Assembly (NCBI GenBank): GCA_001630475.1
Contig: KV419400.1
Location: 744,940 to 808,939, forward strand
Length of the DNA stretch: 64,000 bases
From: Sistotremastrum niveocremeum HHB9708
Lineage: Eukaryota; Basidiomycota; Agaricomycetes; Sistotremastrales; Sistotremastraceae
Reading direction: 5' to 3'
How positions within the stretch are numbered: position 1 is the first letter of the stretch; the number at the start of each line of letters is the position of its first letter. The notes beneath the pieces were generated by a model that saw only the letters and a list, made by a program, of their open reading frames with translations, was not told the origin of the DNA and searched no databases. Both the position numbers and the translations under genes were made by a program. Positions 1-10,098 of this stretch are shown one piece after another.

Positions 1-731
1 ACAGTGAAGCGGAAGCTGACGAACTTCAGGCCATATGATTTGACCACTTGGTCAATGAATGGCGCTATTGATTGGACCCTCCTTTCTCTTGTGGAATGGT
101 AGTCGAACCTATGGGCCTGGCTTCACATTGAACAGGGTGGATGATGTTTGCTACACACCGGCAAACGTGGTCTAGGCGCCAATGGAGTCCGGTTGTTTTC
201 AGGGACACGGAGGAAACAACGCGGGCGCAAAGAACTCTGCAATTTTGACATAAAATGTCATCGATACCCACCGATCAATTCAGAAGAATAAGGGGCGCAT
301 ATGCGATCTACCACTATCCATTCGACAAGCGATCTCCACTGGTCCGTGCATTTGAGGGTCAGGGTGCGCTCGGCAGTTACCGGTCCCTCGTGCCGAACAC
401 CCGTGTCTTGCATTATATTGCTCGTCAAGAAATGTGAAACAACCGATATCATCTACGTACTCCCACCCACGTTCTTTCCGTACACCTCTCATCCAACCCC
501 GTCCACATCGTTGAAGCCCATCCCAGAGAGCTCGTCACGAGACGGAGCTATCGCGTCAATATTCGTAAACAACGCGTCCAGGTAACTCCGGAAGGGACCT
601 TTCTCGTCCTGAGACAATTCGGAGACTTCGACAGTCAAAGGAGTAAGCTGACTCACAAGAAGAACAGTCTACAAATCCTTATTCTTCATCATAGACTGTG
701 ACTCTCAGCGAATCACAATACTCGTACGGCT
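1..731. other. Left edge, no confident gene
   Basis: I cannot support a gene here. The only coding-like stretch is an open frame of about 60 codons on the minus strand, from about 669 down to a stop at 489-491. It has a believable composition but no start codon and no recognised relative. It could be the last exon of a minus-strand gene, but its upstream exons would then overlap the membrane protein at 732-1445. Short plus-strand frames at 255-585 overlap one another and look random. Confidence 0.3.
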
Positions 732-1445
732 ATGAGCACGATGGAAGCATCTTCGGCATCGTTTCCCCTGAAGGACACACGTATCTTTCATCGCGAGTCC
801 ACATGGTCTTTCGCAGCCGTTCTAGAGACGGCCTCTACCATATTGCACCCACTGGTCATGATCGTGCTGGAAGTAGTCCCAGCTGGCCTACTTCTCGCTT
901 TGATCGTGCCGATGGTTGCTTGCTTTGTGCTCGCCGCCATCATACTTCTAGCGGTGTTCGCAGTTCTGCGACTGACTCACCATCTCCTCGGATCCACTCC
1001 TCAGCTTATGCGCCGATTGGGCGCATGGAGTTGCGATTTACTTGCTCAACTCCTGAGCGAGGTATTCATGAGCGAGGGGCAAACAACTATGCCTCAAAGA
1101 CGGACTGCAAACGACCAGATAGAGACAACAATTTCCCTCATGCTACAATTCGCTCAAACAATATCATCATCGATTGGCCACACCCTGGAGGCGGTGACCG
1201 CGAAATGGGCTCATACAGCAACACCACACGTTGCACGATGCATCACAAATGACGAAGACATTCAATCTCCTTTACTTTCGCCCTCACTCTCACAAAACTC
1301 AAGCCCCTCCGCGGCCGAGGTTGAAGATTACGACTCCGGGTCGTCGTCTTCGTCATCACCATGCGTGGCAACCCTGGATCTACCCCACGGTAGGTTTTCT
1401 TCCGAAAGGCTCAACCAGCCTTCTTGTACGAATATTGTCAGATGA
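732..1445 (+). CDS. Hypothetical membrane protein
   Basis: I do not recognise this 237-residue protein. It is a single uninterrupted frame from ATG 732. Residues about 38-80 are strongly hydrophobic and would form one long or two closely spaced membrane helices (segments such as LLLALIVPMVACFVLAAIIL). A hydrophilic region follows, then a Ser- and acid-rich tail (EDYDSGSSSSSS near residue 200). No signal peptide or catalytic motif is evident. A second frame on the same strand (698-1252) is also open for 184 codons. I prefer this frame because its hydrophobic and low-complexity layout looks like a real protein. It lies 422 bp upstream of the PPZ gene on the same strand. It could also be a fragment of an intron-containing gene. 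Confidence 0.45.
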   Translation: MSTMEASSASFPLKDTRIFHRESTWSFAAVLETASTILHPLVMIVLEVVPAGLLLALIVPMVACFVLAAIILLAVFAVLRLTHHLLGSTPQLMRRLGAWSCDLLAQLLSEVFMSEGQTTMPQRRTANDQIETTISLMLQFAQTISSSIGHTLEAVTAKWAHTATPHVARCITNDEDIQSPLLSPSLSQNSSPSAAEVEDYDSGSSSSSSPCVATLDLPHGRFSSERLNQPSCTNIVR

Positions 1446-1867
1446 GACACACTGTATTTCTTGATCATTGTAATTTCATAGAGCGACTGCGACCATTTTG
1501 TAATATGTCTCTGTATCTGTAAAGTATCAATAGATTGTGTTGGAGCAGTGCCAAGGAGAGCTCGAGGTCCAGTCGGTCGGAGCCCTGTTCGTATTTCAGT
1601 GCCGAAAATCAAACAGTTCCAAACATTACCTCCGCCCCGTTACCTCAACGTGCGACTCACAGCCAGGACGTGCATTCACTTCAGTGTCTGCACCCATCCT
1701 CTCTCTTACCTCTCTCCTTCATCTTCAATAGTGATTGGCTCAGGCCATCCATCAGAACCAGTTTCTTCCGCCGTTATTTCGAAAAGTCGGCAGTCGTGGC
1801 TTCCAAGGTCTCCTCATTCTTCTCAGCTCTACGCCATTCCAGACGTACCAATACACCTGCAGACAGC
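1446..1867 (+). promoter_or_regulatory. Upstream region of the PPZ gene
   Basis: These 422 bp separate the hypothetical membrane protein from the PPZ start. The part from about 1640 on is pyrimidine-rich (runs of tctcttacctctctcc), as is common just upstream of basidiomycete start codons. The PPZ frame is open through part of it, but the Met-Gly start at 1868 argues that this is leader sequence. No TATA box was seen. Confidence 0.4.
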
Positions 1868-3519
1868 ATGGGTCAGCAGCCATCCAAGAAATCCAAGAAA
1901 TCTGGCAGAGATAGAGACCTGACGGGTGCATCTGCTGGAACGGACCTTGGTCCTGAGAATGAAGCACCGAATGGCGATGCTCCCGAGCAAGGAAGTGTAG
2001 GCAACGCCTCAGGAAAGAATATGCGTCCCCCTAACAAACGTTCTAAGAGCTCTACCTCGACGAATTCGGGTGCTCCCTCCTTCACCGTCACGGATGCAGA
2101 TTCGCCTCATGTCGGTCATCATATCCCTTCTGCGGCCTCCGGTGGTCGTCGAAGTCCCCCTCCGGAAACCGCATCATTAGGAACATCTCAACTCGCAGGT
2201 TCATCCATGGTCGATTTGTCGTCCACATCACCGCCCTCCCCAATATCCACGCCTTCTCACCTCGGAAATGGAACCGACAGTAACAATGCCTCCTCACCCC
2301 TCGACATCCCTACCACTCAAACTATCCTCGCAAACCCAACCACTTCACCCGGAGGAACATTTGCACAGCTGGGTCCAGCAGGACCAACCGGCCCTGATAA
2401 AGATGGAAAGCTGAGATCGTTGGATATTGATGATATGATCACGCGACTTTTGGATGTGGGATATACAGGCAAGGTGTCCAAGTCGGTCTGCTTGAAGAAC
2501 GCAGAGATTACAGCCATCTGCCAAGCCGCTCGCGAGGTGTTCCTCTCCCAACCGACCTTAATCGAACTTTCCCCTCCTGTGAAGATTGTAGGGGACGTGC
2601 ATGGTCAATACTCGGATCTCATACGTCTATTCGAGATGTGCGGTTTCCCTCCTTCTGCAAATTATCTGTTCCTAGGAGACTATGTTGATCGCGGAAAGCA
2701 GAGTTTGGAGACGATCCTTTTACTTCTGTGTTACAAAGTGAAATATCCCGAGAACTTCTTTTTGCTTCGTGGCAATCATGAATGTGCCAACGTGACGCGA
2801 GGTGAGTACTATTTTTGCCAACCTGATCACCTGAAGTCAATGTATCCATTAGTGTATGGCTTCTATGATGAGTGCAAACGCCGATGTAACATCAAGATCT
2901 GGAAGACATTCATTGACGTTTTCAATTGTCTGCCAATCGCTGCTGTCGTAGCATCCAAGATCTTCTGTGTACACGGAGGCTTGTCGCCCTCACTCCATTC
3001 GATGGATAACATCAAGTCGATACAAAGACCGACGGATGTTCCTGACTACGGACTTCTCAATGATCTCTTATGGTCTGATCCATCAGATACAGCTCAGGAT
3101 TGGGAGGATAATGAAAGAGGCGTGAGCTATTGCTTCGGCAAAGCAGTGATTAATGAGTTCTTGGGAAGATACGATATGGACCTAATCTGTCGGGCGCATA
3201 TGGTTGTAGAGGACGGATACGAGTTCTGGAACGACCGTACGCTGGTCACAGTGTTCAGTGCTCCAAATTATTGCGGAGGTTAGTGTTCTTTCGCTATGCA
3301 TCCAAACGTTGCTGAAATACTCGTAGAATTCGATAACTACGGCGCATGTATGAGTGTGTCGGAGGACCTTCTTTGCGCCTTCGAACTTTTGAAGCCATTG
3401 GATGGACCAGCACTCCGGAAGGAAATGACCAAAGCCAAACGGAAAAGGTACCCAATAAATTTCAGTATTCGTGGTCATTTCTGACGTAATTCTCTAGTTT
3501 AATGGTCCCACCGTCCTAA
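1868..3519 (+). CDS. PPZ1: Serine/threonine protein phosphatase PP-Z
   Basis: This is a PP1-like catalytic domain behind a long Ser/Thr-rich N-terminal extension, the PPZ architecture. In yeast, PPZ phosphatases control K+/Na+ homeostasis and cell integrity and are inhibited by Hal3-type subunits. The start [11 protein letters not shown] carries an N-myristoylation Gly2, so I chose ATG 1868 over the frame that stays open back to 1535. The catalytic motifs GDVHGQ, GDYVDRG, RGNHE and SAPNYCGEFDN are all present. Three introns (2802-2852, 3279-3326, 3448-3497) give a closed 500-residue product ending KRKSLMVPPS. The first intron is 51 bp with no stop, so it reads through in frame. The last intron is placed from splice signals only. 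The next gene is convergent. Confidence 0.93.
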
Positions 3520-3988
3520 AGTTGGACGCGTAGAGAGAAAGCCGTTCTTCGGTTCTGCTTTCTTTCCTTGAGGCGCTTCGCAATTGGCGATGCCTCAGCC
3601 ACGGTCAATGAGACCTGCCTAGCCGAGTCCGTGGACTGCTAGGATGTATCAATAATATAGCTACCATCAAAAACGCTAATTGTGCTTTTGGGCGGAGGGA
3701 TGGCACGGCGTACCACGTACCCCGAATGCAACCTCCCTGAACACGCTCAGAGTCGAATCCTTCCCTCATTAGTAGGACCACCATACTTCCTCGCACTGCC
3801 TGTTTTCGCACTATCTATTGTCTCACGCCGCCCTAGTTGCATTCTGTGTTTTCTATAGTTCTTTTCGTGGCCAGACGTTTAAAAATTTGAGTTACTATGG
3901 GATGATTACGATGTTTAGGTGATGGATATACACTATCCTTATCTACTGTCTATGTGAACAAAACCTAGCAAAGTGCGAAGTCTGATGA
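3520..3988. other. Intergenic, convergent 3' ends
   Basis: This is the space between the stop of the PPZ gene (+) and the stop of the transporter (-). I see no gene. It should hold both 3' untranslated regions. Confidence 0.5.
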
Positions 3989-5408
3989 TTATGGCCGCAT
4001 TAAATCGAATGCTAAGATAGCAAAGCCTCCAATAATCATGGCTGAGCCCGTCAAACTCCAGAACGTAACTTCGTCTCCCGCACCAAGGATAAATACGTCC
4101 GACAGAAGCACCAGTACAATTGTTAGGAGCCCACCAACGGATGTGATCACGGGCCCCCAAATACCAAGAAGGATCTATTGCCATAGATAAAAGTGAGCAG
4201 CGGGTATTGAAAGGTATATGAATGACGCACCATAAATCCAGCATTGAAAATTAGTCCCATGGACGCAATGAGTATGATAGCAATGATAACGGAACGTTCG
4301 GAAGGCCAAGCGAACTCCTCCCATCCCATATAGTCAAGAAAAGGGAATGGGATAGCCATGACAATTATTGTCAACAATCCCACAGTCGAGATGAAGAAAT
4401 TCGAGTGGAAACCAAATGGAGGAGGGTACACTTCATCGAAGAGTGGACCCTCTTTCGGCAGGGCCTCCTCTACATCGTGCTCAGGGTCTTCATCCTCGGT
4501 AGAAAAGTCTATGTCATTGGGAATGAGAGGAGCTCGTTGGCCGTGTAGGATCTCCGGGTCGTTCGGAAGGGCGATGAATTTCTTGTAGAGCACTTGAAAT
4601 AGTCCATACCAGATGGATGCTATCAAGGCCATGAAGTCTCCGAGAATGGGCGCTGGGTAGCGCGAGACGCTGTTCTCCACGACCTGAGATGCGCTCCCTC
4701 CATACACAATAGCGAGTGCGCCAATAGAAGCAATGGCCACAGCGAAGACTTTATTCCGCTCGAAACTCATGCGGTTGAGCTTGACTGTGAAGAGATATGC
4801 CCAGAATGCATTGGAATTCCAGAGCGCTGTTATATCACTGATTCTGTGGACGGGGTTGAATGAAGGTATCGTTTACGAATAAACTATGGCTTACGATGTA
4901 AGCGGAACACTTGCATACCAGAGCAAAGCTGGACCGGTCACGCCAACCAACATCATGAAGGAAAGAGAGGTGAGCTTGGGCCAAGGGAATGGCGCTTCCC
5001 TTGCACCGAAAGTCGACGGAGGTGACAGTTGAAAGCGAAGGGATGTCCATAATCCAAAGAGATATGCCCGGGCTGGGATGCCAGTTACTGTTATAAGATA
5101 TAGGAGATGTAGAGGGAACAGAAGGACGAAAGATGAATGGCCAATGTAACTGTTGATTGTGGATGGTCAGATTGACAGTTAATCATTAGATGAACAACAT
5201 ACAAGAGCATGTAAGGTCGTTTGAAGTTCAGGTTGGACTGAACATAAGTGGTGGCATCGCTCTGGATCGTAAAAGCAAGTAAGACCGCAATGAAGACCGC
5301 GACGGCTGCAACGCCTCCTAGCCGAGGCCTGTCTAAAATTTGAGATCGTCGGGATCGACGAGACTCATGAGTGAGAGAACGCCTCAATGGTGAGGTTACC
5401 TGGTCCAT
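3989..5408 (-). CDS. DUF914/SLC35F-like membrane transporter
   Basis: This is a multi-pass protein of the drug/metabolite transporter superfamily, close to SLC35F and yeast YML018C-type vacuolar membrane proteins. The substrate is not known. Family-like stretches include the ISDITALWNSNAFWAYLF region, followed by AVAIASIGALAIVYGG and the last helices GLLTIVLVLLSDVFILGAG and GSAMIIGGFAILAFDL. A hydrophilic acidic loop lies mid-protein. Introns at 5150-5202, 4844-4894 and 4175-4230 give a closed 419-residue model from ATG 5408 (MDQVTSPLRR). The same frame is open back to ATGs at 5504 and 5549, but those starts would overlap the opposite-strand bL36m gene, which begins at 5488. The start is therefore the least certain part. 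Confidence 0.83.
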
Positions 5409-5487
5409 TTGAAGAGAGTGATTATCTGGCCATGAGACGAGTAGCTGCAGTCGACCGGCGAAGAAGTCCAAACAAAGCTCAGCTTCG

Positions 5488-5797
5488 ATGTTGCGTCCGC
5501 TCATTGCGTCCAGTCGGCCGCTGCTGTATCGTCTGCGTACTGCGTTCATTTCCCACCCATCTATTCGCCCAGAAACTCATCAGCATCCCATATCAAATGC
5601 ATCCGCCGCCCTATCCCTAGTCCGTACCTACAAAGTTCGGTCATCCGTGAAGTTGTTATGTGAGGGTTGCGCATTTGTTAAGAGAAAGGGGAAGCTGTAT
5701 GTTCTGTGTCCAAAGAATCCTAGACATAAGCAGGTATATGGTTATTTTCTACTTATTATACATCGCTTGACTCAATCGTGTGCAGCGACAGGGATGA
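5488..5797 (+). CDS. Mitochondrial ribosomal protein bL36m
   Basis: This is the large-subunit mitochondrial ribosomal protein of the bacterial L36 family. After a basic N-terminal mitochondrial targeting region ([20 protein letters not shown]) comes the L36 core [20 protein letters not shown], then [16 protein letters not shown]. The Cys-Cys-Cys-His zinc-ribbon residues are all present. One intron (5734-5785, 52 bp) splits the final KQ from RQG; splicing it gives 85 residues. The stop codon is only 10 bp from the stop of the convergent DHFR gene. Its start is 79 bp from the preferred start of the divergent transporter. Confidence 0.93.
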
Positions 5798-5807
5798 ACG
5801 TAGCCTG

Positions 5808-6470
5808 CTAGGATCGAGTCCACATCTGGAACTCGAACTTGATACCCTTCTCCTCCTGCTCTCCAGCGGGCACATCGAACCCAAGCCACTCCTGCAGTTC
5901 ATCATGTCTTGACTGCTTCCACTCCCCACTATCACTTCGAAACTCTGGGAAGAATACATCGCAGTCGTCGAAAGAGGGCGACAAAATTCTTGTCAGGAGA
6001 ATGCGGTCGACAAGAGGTGGATGAGAGATCTTCAGAGCATCATCGTATATGCTAGCACCCCCTATAATGAACCGTCTATGAATAGAGCTCTCTGTATCTC
6101 TGAAAGTAACAGGGGAGACGAGTGAAAACGCGTCTTGCAGACTGTTGGTGAGCACGACGTCTGGCGTCGACTCTGCCTTTCTAGAAGCTGGCCTTAGTCT
6201 TCTGCTTTCTACAACGCTCAAGACTAACAAGTCGTATCCTGCGTTCTTGGATATGATGACATTGACGCGGCTCTTTAGAGGTCGAAATCTTGGCGGGATG
6301 CTTTCCCAAGTTTTCCTGCCCATGATCACCACGTTCTTCTTGCCATCTGGTGCACTCGTGGTGGCATTGGCAAAATATAACATATCTTTCGACAATCTCC
6401 ATGGTAATTTAGAGCCTTGCCCGATGCCATTCGAAAGTGTGGCAGCGACGATGAGAGTCAATGAGGACAT
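5808..6470 (-). CDS. DFR1: Dihydrofolate reductase
   Basis: This enzyme reduces dihydrofolate to tetrahydrofolate with NADPH for thymidylate and purine synthesis. It is a single 220-codon frame with no intron needed. N-terminal [20 protein letters not shown] and [19 protein letters not shown] are the classic substrate and NADPH motifs. [13 protein letters not shown] is the second cofactor motif. The C-terminal WLGFDVP...[11 protein letters not shown] matches eukaryotic DHFR. A stretch near residues 80-105 ([20 protein letters not shown]) has no clear equivalent. I tried to remove it as a short intron, but the candidate splice gave a stop codon, so I left it as coding. The gene is tail-to-tail with bL36m. 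Confidence 0.93.
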   Translation of the reverse strand: MSSLTLIVAATLSNGIGQGSKLPWRLSKDMLYFANATTSAPDGKKNVVIMGRKTWESIPPRFRPLKSRVNVIISKNAGYDLLVLSVVESRRLRPASRKAESTPDVVLTNSLQDAFSLVSPVTFRDTESSIHRRFIIGGASIYDDALKISHPPLVDRILLTRILSPSFDDCDVFFPEFRSDSGEWKQSRHDELQEWLGFDVPAGEQEEKGIKFEFQMWTRS

Positions 6471-6658
6471 GTTAGGGATGCGAAGCTACAAACATCCTTG
6501 GAATTTCATAAACACTGGGAACAGAATAGGTTTGATGCACGGCGGCTCTCAGTAAAGATTATGGATGCTATCCAACATCATATGTATAGATCATGTTGGT
6601 TGCATATTCATACGCGACATGAAAGAATGAAAGAATGAATCCCCAAACACGCTGTTAC

Positions 6659-7374
6659 TCAGAACTTGCCAAAGGTTTTGGATGCGGCCTTGTTCTTGGA
6701 CACGCGCAAGACGTTGAAACGAACCGTCTTTGATAGAGGTCGGCATTGACCTGTGGAGATATCAGAGAAGTGATGACGCAGAGAAAATAAGTCCACGCAC
6801 CGACAGTAACGGTGTCACCGATCTCTACACGGAAAGCAGGGGAAACGTGTGCGGCCAAGTTCTTGTGTCGCTTCTCGTAACGGTCTATAGAAGGCGTAGC
6901 AAGAGAAAGGTCAATAAGTGGATAGGATTCGACAACAGGTGATGTACGCACTGTACTTGGGGATGTAGTGGAGGTAATCTCTGCGGATGATGATCGTTCG
7001 GGTCATCTTGGTTGAGACAACCTTTCCGCTCAGGATACGGCCACGGATGGAGACGTTTCCAGTGAAAGGGCACTTCTTGTCGATGTATGTACCGCTAACA
7101 GCTTCTGAGGGAGTCTTGAAGCCCAGACCAACATCCTTGAACCACCGCTTTTCACGGGTAGCAATGCGACGACCATCTGAGCGCAGCGAGATGAAGATCC
7201 CATGATTAGGAATTTGGATACACTCTCAGCCTTCTATCACTCACCCCGAGTCTTCGCGTTCTGGAAGAGGTGCTGTTTTTGGAAAGCCTTCTCAATCTGT
7301 GCGACGCAGACAATATCCAGTCAGTCCGACGTTCCTAAAGCGCTATAAATTGTTTGACGAACCTGTTCAGCCAT
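6659..7374 (-). CDS. RPS11: 40S ribosomal protein S11 (uS17)
   Basis: This is a small-subunit ribosomal protein. Five exons (introns 7297-7362, 7177-7244, 6885-6951 and 6751-6800) give a closed product of 154 residues, close to the usual S11 length. Recognised segments are the start [20 protein letters not shown], then [90 protein letters not shown] and the end SKTFGKF. The first exon encodes only MAEQ, a layout common in ribosomal protein genes. The next minus-strand gene upstream (RTA1 copy A) ends 429 bp away. Confidence 0.95.
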
Positions 7375-7803
7375 GGCGAGTCTTGAGGGTGCTGGAAAAG
7401 TGACGGGGTGGGAGGTCTATCGGAGTTTGAAGTCGGGTAGGTACTGTACAGTTGTCGACGCCGCGCTTCCGAACTCAAATTCCGACGCGCCTTCAACAAA
7501 GCTTTCGACTCCAACAACCCTTCATTCTGACTTCGAACGCATCCACTTCATTGGCCGACGATCTCCTTCCAGTGGTGCATTGATGTGGCTGGTATGCGCC
7601 GTACTACGAAACATCGTGCATTTAATAGATCGATATCATCCCACCGGGCTCGGAGTAGATGGCTTCTCTGCATTTAGTTATAACTCTACGTTCATAATAA
7701 AGATGATTGTTTCTACTATTAGTACCCTACATCAATCGGAGACCTCGTTACCAGTCCATAAAGTCCAATGAAATATGCTACAAACTCGGGGAAAATATGG
7801 TTT
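7375..7803. other. Intergenic, upstream of RPS11
   Basis: This stretch separates the RPS11 start from the stop of RTA1 copy A, both on the minus strand, so it should hold the RPS11 promoter. No TATA box or other element could be assigned. A 132-codon plus-strand frame starting inside RPS11 (7373) has no recognisable content. Confidence 0.4.
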
Positions 7804-9054
7804 TCAAAGACGTGTGCCCTTCACACCTCGTCCTAAAAGCAACCCGGGATGAAGTACATTCAGCGTTACCATTGCCAGGACAATCATCATCCCATCCAAA
7901 ACATCTGATACCAAGACATGAGACAACGTTGCTAATCAAAAAAATCCTTTCACTGACTGAAGTAGACCTGAGTGTCTATGATCCTGCCGCCCCATCCATC
8001 GGCAAGCTCGATCGTACGGTAAATCGCCCTGTGACCAAGTTGAGAAAAGGTGTAACTAGAAGCATATTGCGATAGTTAATTACCGAATAAGAATGCACAA
8101 GGTGCTAAAGGCAAATCCAATCGTCATCAGCCTCAAATGCCGAGGCATTCTGCTAATTCCGAAGCTCGAAAATTCGCCTGCCTTGTCTAGGAACTTGGGT
8201 GGATTTTGTATCGCTCTATATGGCGAGTTTCGGTGGAAGCGGAGGTAGTAATCGATCACCAGCGAGATGAAAAAAAGGATTGACGCTATTGCTGGTTCAG
8301 TGAGGCTGAGATGGGAATTTTGTTGAGTACTTGCCTAGCTGAACGACGATGCCAGCCAGTGCAATATGCCCTCCTAGAGCACTACTCGTCTGAGTCGAAG
8401 CCAAAGCTCCTCCGACAGCTTGTATGACGAGAGCAATGACATCCTAATTCGAACGAATGAATCCGAGGCGTGTCTCAAACTATTCGAAAAGACTCACGAT
8501 ACAGCAAAACATCTGGATATCTGAGAGTGCGAAGGATTAGCTGCGTTGAAAGAAGACGACGATCATCTGCACTCACATCGTTTGGGGCGAAAGAAGCTGT
8601 ATCCCGACCCAAGTCTTTCCAAGAGGATGCCGAAAACGATAAAGTTGGCTGCCAGCAGAGGCGTCGGCGAGATGATGGTCGTGCTGATTCTGAACGGAGA
8701 CTCGTTTGATGAAGCACTTGCTGAACCCGAGATATATCTTACTGCATGAGGAAAGCATTGTGGTTGCTAGGATTCTTGGACGACCAAAAGCGACCCGACC
8801 ATCCGATGACTTCGCCCAAGGCCGCAAGGCAGGCCGTTGGAAGTAACCACCAAACTTTGAAGAATATAGCTTCGAGAATGTGTAGAACTGTTCACTGATG
8901 AGTTGGCGTGAAGTGGTCTCGAAATGAACGACTTACCACCCGCTAGCCCGAAGAATGCGAGGAAAACGATGCAGACCCATTGAGTAGGGATATAGCCATA
9001 CTGAGAGTCGATTGAAGGAATGAATATGGGGATCGTACTGTTACTTTCAGACAT
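7804..9054 (-). CDS. RTA1-family membrane protein, copy A
   Basis: This is a seven-helix fungal membrane protein of the RTA1/RSB1 family, linked in yeasts to sphingoid-base export and 7-aminocholesterol resistance. The exact substrate here is unknown. Eight exons (introns 8870-8936, 8690-8742, 8521-8576, 8444-8497, 8286-8334, 8029-8083, 7905-7957) close to 287 residues from ATG 9054. Family signatures include YGYIPTQWVCIVFLAFFGLA, FKVWWLLPTACLAALGEVIG, WSGRFWSSKNPSN, DVIALVIQAVGGALAS and YRTIELADGWGGRI. The donor at 8334 is GC (gcaagt) rather than GT. The frame and copy B's intron at the same place both require it. An upstream in-frame extension (to 9195) has no counterpart in copy B. Confidence 0.88.
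8286..8334 (-). other. GC-AG intron in RTA1 copy A
   Basis: This 49-bp intron has donor gcaagt and acceptor ag. It joins ...QLA to SILFFISLVID. The equivalent intron in copy B starts with gttcgt. No GT donor nearby preserves the frame. Confidence 0.8.
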
Positions 9055-10098
9055 CCCGAGGAATAGAAGAGTAGCGAACTTGATGCAGAACGTCCGTGTA
9101 AGGCGTGCCTTTATAAAAAAAGAAGTCGGTCCGTATGGGTTGACAGGAGGGAAAAGCCGTCGCAGCAGACATCGCCTACCAGCGGTCTGATCCAATAGTT
9201 GCAGGACATAGCCAGGAAAAGCAAAGTCCTATTTTTCTGCGCAGTTCGAAGGGTAGTCCTTGAGAACCTCGTTGAATGAATAGACAGCGAGGCGCACGCA
9301 TAGCAACTGTCTGGCTCTAGAGTCCGTATAGCGACTCAACAATGGGCCGGTCGTTATGTCACGGTTGACCATTGATCAAGTGCGTCCATCGAAAACACAA
9401 GCTTGCAACAGCTAGAGTCAAGAATGTTCCACTGCTGCCAAGTGTCGCGCCGTCCACGGAATTTTGTCATACATTCCACAATGTCGGAATGGGTATCGAT
9501 CTGCAACCACGAGCCAGAGTCAGGCTGTCCAGGGATTGATGTGCATACAGCATAGCAAAGCGCTCGAGCCCTCCCGCAGCAAGCCTTAATATGAAGTATG
9601 ATCCCCCATCCATCCATCCAGTCGAGGCGGACGCGCAGCAGGGGCTATTTCGAGATTCGACCAGCAGCACATGTTCCGCTAACAGCTGGGTCCCCTCTAT
9701 ATTTCTGCGAGTTTTCCCTTGCATATTCGAGAGCTCAAGTTGAGTTGAAGACCGGTGAGAGCGACGGCCTCGAAGCAGATTTTGCTTCGCTCGTTCGAAT
9801 TCGTCAGGGGCGGCGTCGCGGAAGAGCCTCGGATTCGGATTCGGAACGTGCGGACGACATCCGAACCGCGTTCCACACGTTCCTGGAATCGAGATCCGAA
9901 ATCTCAGATTAGAATCTTCTCACGTAACAAACGCTTAGTTTTTCTTCCGAGCCCGAGTGCAGATACCATCGACGGCCGTGACTAATCGCAGGAAATTCCT
10001 CATATTTTTAGCAAGGTGGTCGTGAATCGTAAATATACACATTATTAATATAATCTCTCCTTAGCGTAATCCAGTCCCAAGAAAAGAGTTAGGAAATT
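9055..10098. other. Intergenic between RTA1 copies
   Basis: About 1 kb lies between the two tandem RTA1 genes. It must hold the promoter of copy A. Plus-strand open frames at 9598-9985 overlap each other in two frames and carry no motif, so I do not call a gene. No repeat or mobile element was recognised. Confidence 0.4.

Noticed and set aside
1535-1867. N-terminal extension of the PPZ frame
   Set aside because: The frame is open, but PPZ proteins start with a myristoylated Met-Gly, which is found at 1868. The upstream sequence is pyrimidine-rich leader.
3740-3770. tRNA-like T-loop (gtcgaatcc)
   Set aside because: No matching acceptor stem, D-arm or anticodon arm can be folded around it. 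Similar short matches elsewhere (12150, 25860) also fail.
9598-9985. Plus-strand open frames between the RTA1 genes
   Set aside because: Two overlapping frames in different phases, Arg/Ser-biased by local composition, with no homologous feature or splice partner.
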